Shown piece by piece: positions 3,949 to 6,587 of a stretch of 6,587 bases of DNA. Under the pieces are notes generated by a model. That model was not told where the DNA came from. It saw only the letters and a list, made by a program, of their open reading frames with translations, and did no database searches. Made by a program: the position numbers and the translations under genes. The stretch comes from an uncultured Muribaculaceae bacterium. Lineage in GTDB: Bacteria; Bacteroidota; Bacteroidia; Bacteroidales; Muribaculaceae. The first letter of the stretch is position 1. The number at the start of each line of letters is the position of its first letter. The stretch lies in the NCBI GenBank assembly GCA_947177435.1, contig CAMWUM010000107.1, forward strand, positions 1 to 6,587. The letters are read 5' to 3'.

Positions 3949-6587
3949 ATGAATCTAACTCAGAAAATCAAACTGCTGATCGTCGCCGCCGCCTTGGCCC
4001 TTGTGGCCAATCAGGCTATTGCGTGGCGTGGCATGCCGATGCCTGAATTGCGCGTCGATGGCCGCGACCTAGTCGACGAGAACGGCAACACGGTGCTCCT
4101 GCACGGTTTCGCCCAGACTTACAGCCCATGGTTTAACGAACTTGGCACCAAATGGGGCGACTACGACGTGGAGGAATGCCTCAAATATAACAAAGGCATT
4201 ATCGACGGAGTGCTCAACGCCGGATGGGAGGTCAATTTCATCCGTCTGCACATGGACCCCTACTGGTCCAACAATCCTGGCAAGCCCACTGAGGGCGAGC
4301 ACGATATCTCGCAATTCAACTTTGCCCGTTTCAAAATGTACCTCGACGAGGTCTTCATCCCGATGGCCCAGTACGCCGTCGACCATGGCCTCTACGTGAT
4401 CATGCGCCCGCCGGGCGTATGCCCCGAGGAAATCGCTGTGGGCGACGAATACCAGCAATACCTTATTAAAGTATGGACATACGTGGCTCAGCACGATGAT
4501 TTGCGCAACCATCCCAACATCATGTTCGAGCTGGCCAACGAGCCCGTGCGCATCAAGGGTACCGATGGCAAGTACTCCGGCAGCGGCGATGCTGCATTCA
4601 AGAGCCTGAAGGCTTATTTCCAGGCGGTTGTCGATGCCATGCGTGAGCAGGGATGCAACAACATCCTGTGGGTGCCTGGCCTTGGCTACCAGTCGAGCTA
4701 TTCGGGTTTTGCCAAGTTCCCGATTGTGGGCGACAATATCGGTTACGCCGTTCATATCTATCCCGGTTGGTTCGGCAGCAATAGTGCCAACGGTTACAAG
4801 GACTTCAAGGCCGGCTGGGACAAGGATATCAAGCCCGTGGCCGACTTCGCTCCCATCGTAATCACTGAGATGGACTGGGCCGATGAAAAATACAATGCCT
4901 CGTGGGGCAAGGGCGTGACCGGCGACGAGAAGCAAGGCTTCGGCGCCAACTTCATGCGACTTTGCGACGAGAGCGGCAACGCCAGCTGGCTGCTTTTCAC
5001 CTCGCCTGAGAAACTTGCTGAGTTCAAGGACGTGCCCGGCACCCCCGGAAACTATACTTTCCTCAATGATCCCGAGGCATGCCCCTGGCCGGTATACCAT
5101 AAATATAAGGAATATCGCAAGTCGCACTATCCCCGCAAGGGATTCTCGCGTAAGTTTACCAGCGACAAGGGCAACGATCAGTACGTCAACCCTGTCGTTT
5201 ACAGCGACTTCCCCGATATCGACGCCATTCGCGTGGGCGACACCTATTATATGATGTCAACCACCATGTTCTACATGCCCGGTGCAACCATCCTAAAGTC
5301 TTACGACCTTGTAAACTGGGAATACGCAGCCAACCCGCTTGACTATCTTGAGGCCACTGACGAGTACAGCCTCATCAATGGTAAGAACCGATACGGCGCA
5401 GGCCAGTGGGCTTCGGCTTTCCAGTATCACGACGGCAAGTTCTACCTCCTCATCAACACCAACCACGATGGCGCTTATCTGCTTACGGCTGATGACGTTG
5501 AGGGCGTATGGACCAAGACCAAGCTCAACACCGGATACTACGACTGCGGCCTGCTCTTCGATGACGACGGCAGCGTCTACGTGGCCTCCGGCATCAACGA
5601 GATACGCATCGCTAAGGTCGACGAGAACTTCCAGCGCATTGAGGAACACGTGGTCGTAAAGCGCGACGGCAAGGGCCTCGAAGGTTCGCACCTCTACCAT
5701 ATCGGCGACTACTATTATCTGTATTGCACCTACGGCGGCATCCCCGGCAGCCAAGTTTGCTTCCGCTCGAAGACTATCTTTGGCGAATACGAAGAGAAGA
5801 TGGTGCTTGCCGACAATAAGAGCGTACACCAAGGCGCCCTCTTCGATGACGAGGATGGCAACTGGTACACCCTGCTCTTCCGTGATATGTGGCCCTATGG
5901 CCGTATGCCCTATCTGCTTGAGGTTGAGTTCAAGAATGGCTGGCCCGATGTTGGCACAAAGGCTTACGAAGTGGGCATCAACCCCATCGTCACCAGCAAG
6001 CACAAATGCCGCATCGCCACCAACGATGTATTCACATCATACAAGCTCGGCAAGCAGTGGCAGTGGAACCACAATCCCGACAACAGCCGCTGGTCGCTTG
6101 CCCGCAACGCTGGTTGGCTCACTCTGCAGCCCGCTACTGTCACCGAGGACCTTTACCAAGCCCGCAACACGCTCACCCAGCGTATGTTTGGTTACATATT
6201 CGACCTTGCTCATTCTTACGCCACCATCCGCATGGATGTTAGCCACGTTACCGAGGGCCTTAAAGCCGGCCTCACAGTGTTTGAGACGCCGCAGGCCAGT
6301 GTGGGCGTAACTATGGTCAATGGCAAGAAGCGCTTCTTCTTCGAAACCTCCTCGCTCGGCAACAAGAAGGGAAATCGCTCCACCAAGCTTGGCGATGAAA
6401 TCACCACGGATGTTGTTTATCTCCGCGCTGTGACCTCGTTCAAGGACGGCACCGCTGAGTTCTACGTCGGTACCGACGGTGAGAACTTCAAGAAGATTGG
6501 CAGCAAGTTCACCATGCAGTACGACCTCGACATCTTCGTTGGCAACCGCTGGGGCCTCTTCTGCTACGGCACTAAACATCTTGACGG
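3949..6587 (+). CDS. Secreted bimodular GH5-GH43 enzyme with GH43_C2 domain, cut by the window edge
   Basis: The frame is open from ATG 3949 to the right edge (879 complete codons, no stop). Residues 1-25 are a signal peptide (AIA|WR). Residues 35-390 form a GH5 (beta/alpha)8 barrel. Acid/base is E198 in ELANEP and nucleophile E307 in VITEMDW; R99 (FIRLHM), N197, H269 and Y271 (AVHIY) fit other conserved positions, and W347 is the probable strand-8 tryptophan. Strand 4 reads RPPGVCP (153-159) instead of the D-W-H pattern of many GH5s. A short basic linker (about 390-412) leads to a GH43 propeller (412-690) resembling GH43_12-type xylosidase/arabinofuranosidases: base D423 (DFPDID), pKa modulator D532 (YDCGLLF), acid E578 (GLEGSH), metal-site H627 (VHQGALF). 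Residues 692 to the edge match the GH43_C2 beta-sandwich (QWQWNHNPDN, QARNTLTQR), which looks nearly complete. Probable role: backbone cleavage by GH5 with side-chain or end trimming by GH43 on one hemicellulose. The GH5 substrate (xylan, xyloglucan, glucan or mannan) is undetermined. Confidence 0.92.
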   Translation, partial: MNLTQKIKLLIVAAALALVANQAIAWRGMPMPELRVDGRDLVDENGNTVLLHGFAQTYSPWFNELGTKWGDYDVEECLKYNKGIIDGVLNAGWEVNFIRLHMDPYWSNNPGKPTEGEHDISQFNFARFKMYLDEVFIPMAQYAVDHGLYVIMRPPGVCPEEIAVGDEYQQYLIKVWTYVAQHDDLRNHPNIMFELANEPVRIKGTDGKYSGSGDAAFKSLKAYFQAVVDAMREQGCNNILWVPGLGYQSSYSGFAKFPIVGDNIGYAVHIYPGWFGSNSANGYKDFKAGWDKDIKPVADFAPIVITEMDWADEKYNASWGKGVTGDEKQGFGANFMRLCDESGNASWLLFTSPEKLAEFKDVPGTPGNYTFLNDPEACPWPVYHKYKEYRKSHYPRKGFSRKFTSDKGNDQYVNPVVYSDFPDIDAIRVGDTYYMMSTTMFYMPGATILKSYDLVNWEYAANPLDYLEATDEYSLINGKNRYGAGQWASAFQYHDGKFYLLINTNHDGAYLLTADDVEGVWTKTKLNTGYYDCGLLFDDDGSVYVASGINEIRIAKVDENFQRIEEHVVVKRDGKGLEGSHLYHIGDYYYLYCTYGGIPGSQVCFRSKTIFGEYEEKMVLADNKSVHQGALFDDEDGNWYTLLFRDMWPYGRMPYLLEVEFKNGWPDVGTKAYEVGINPIVTSKHKCRIATNDVFTSYKLGKQWQWNHNPDNSRWSLARNAGWLTLQPATVTEDLYQARNTLTQRMFGYIFDLAHSYATIRMDVSHVTEGLKAGLTVFETPQASVGVTMVNGKKRFFFETSSLGNKKGNRSTKLGDEITTDVVYLRAVTSFKDGTAEFYVGTDGENFKKIGSKFTMQYDLDIFVGNRWGLFCYGTKHLD

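Noticed and set aside
4069..5127. 352-codon open frame on the minus strand opposite the GH5 module
   Set aside because: It is the codon-bias shadow of the GH5 coding sequence; the translation shows no recognisable family. The same holds for the minus-strand frames at 5293-6003 and 6037-6579.
1..6587. CRISPR array, tRNA/rRNA, insertion sequence, toxin or defence genes
   Set aside because: No regularly spaced repeats with unique spacers, no cloverleaf or rRNA segments, and no transposase or defence motifs were seen on either strand.

Overview
The window looks like part of a plant-polysaccharide utilisation locus from a Bacteroidales bacterium (Prevotellaceae or Muribaculaceae are my guesses; the sequence does not settle it). 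The lineage call rests on Bacteroides-type promoter elements (TTTG, then TAnnTTTG about 20 bp later), the absence of Shine-Dalgarno sequences, an AT-rich intergenic region beside GC-rich genes, and the enzyme families. No SusC/SusD pair, sensor-regulator or transporter lies in the window, so the locus must extend beyond it.

Layout. Positions 1-440 hold no convincing gene. This AT-rich stretch contains four degenerate 15-bp tandem repeats (133-192), then two inverted copies of a 26-bp palindromic REP-like element (233-258 and 300-325) flanking a third hairpin (271-297), then a near-consensus Bacteroides promoter (391-422). Positions 441-2360 encode a secreted GH43 enzyme of the arabinoxylan-arabinofuranohydrolase/xylosidase type with a CBM6-like module and a C-terminal beta-rich module of unknown role. 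Its stop codon overlaps the start of the next gene (ATGA), 2357-3784, a secreted GH43 enzyme of the endo-arabinanase type with a C-terminal ricin-like beta-trefoil. A 164-bp gap (3785-3948) carries a second promoter-like element and an operator-like dyad. From 3949 to the right edge runs a third gene, cut off by the window end (879 complete codons, no stop). It is a secreted bimodular enzyme: an N-terminal GH5 (cellulase-superfamily) barrel fused to a GH43 propeller with its C-terminal GH43_C2-type beta-sandwich.

Together the three proteins have four catalytic modules: one GH5 that probably cuts a beta-glycan backbone and three GH43s of different types, probably removing or cutting arabinose and xylose linkages. 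This fits an arabinose-decorated hemicellulose (arabinoxylan, arabinan/pectin side chains, or arabinosylated xyloglucan). All three have signal peptides and act outside the cytoplasm. The exact substrate cannot be read from the sequence.

The most interesting points are the GH5-GH43 fusion, the unusual GH5 strand motif (RPPGVCP where many GH5 enzymes carry a D-W-H motif), an 11-bp identical block placed at the same distance from the -7 box in both promoters, and the upstream REP-like pair, which shows a compensatory base-pair change between its copies. I see no evidence of a defence system, mobile element gene, CRISPR array or RNA gene.
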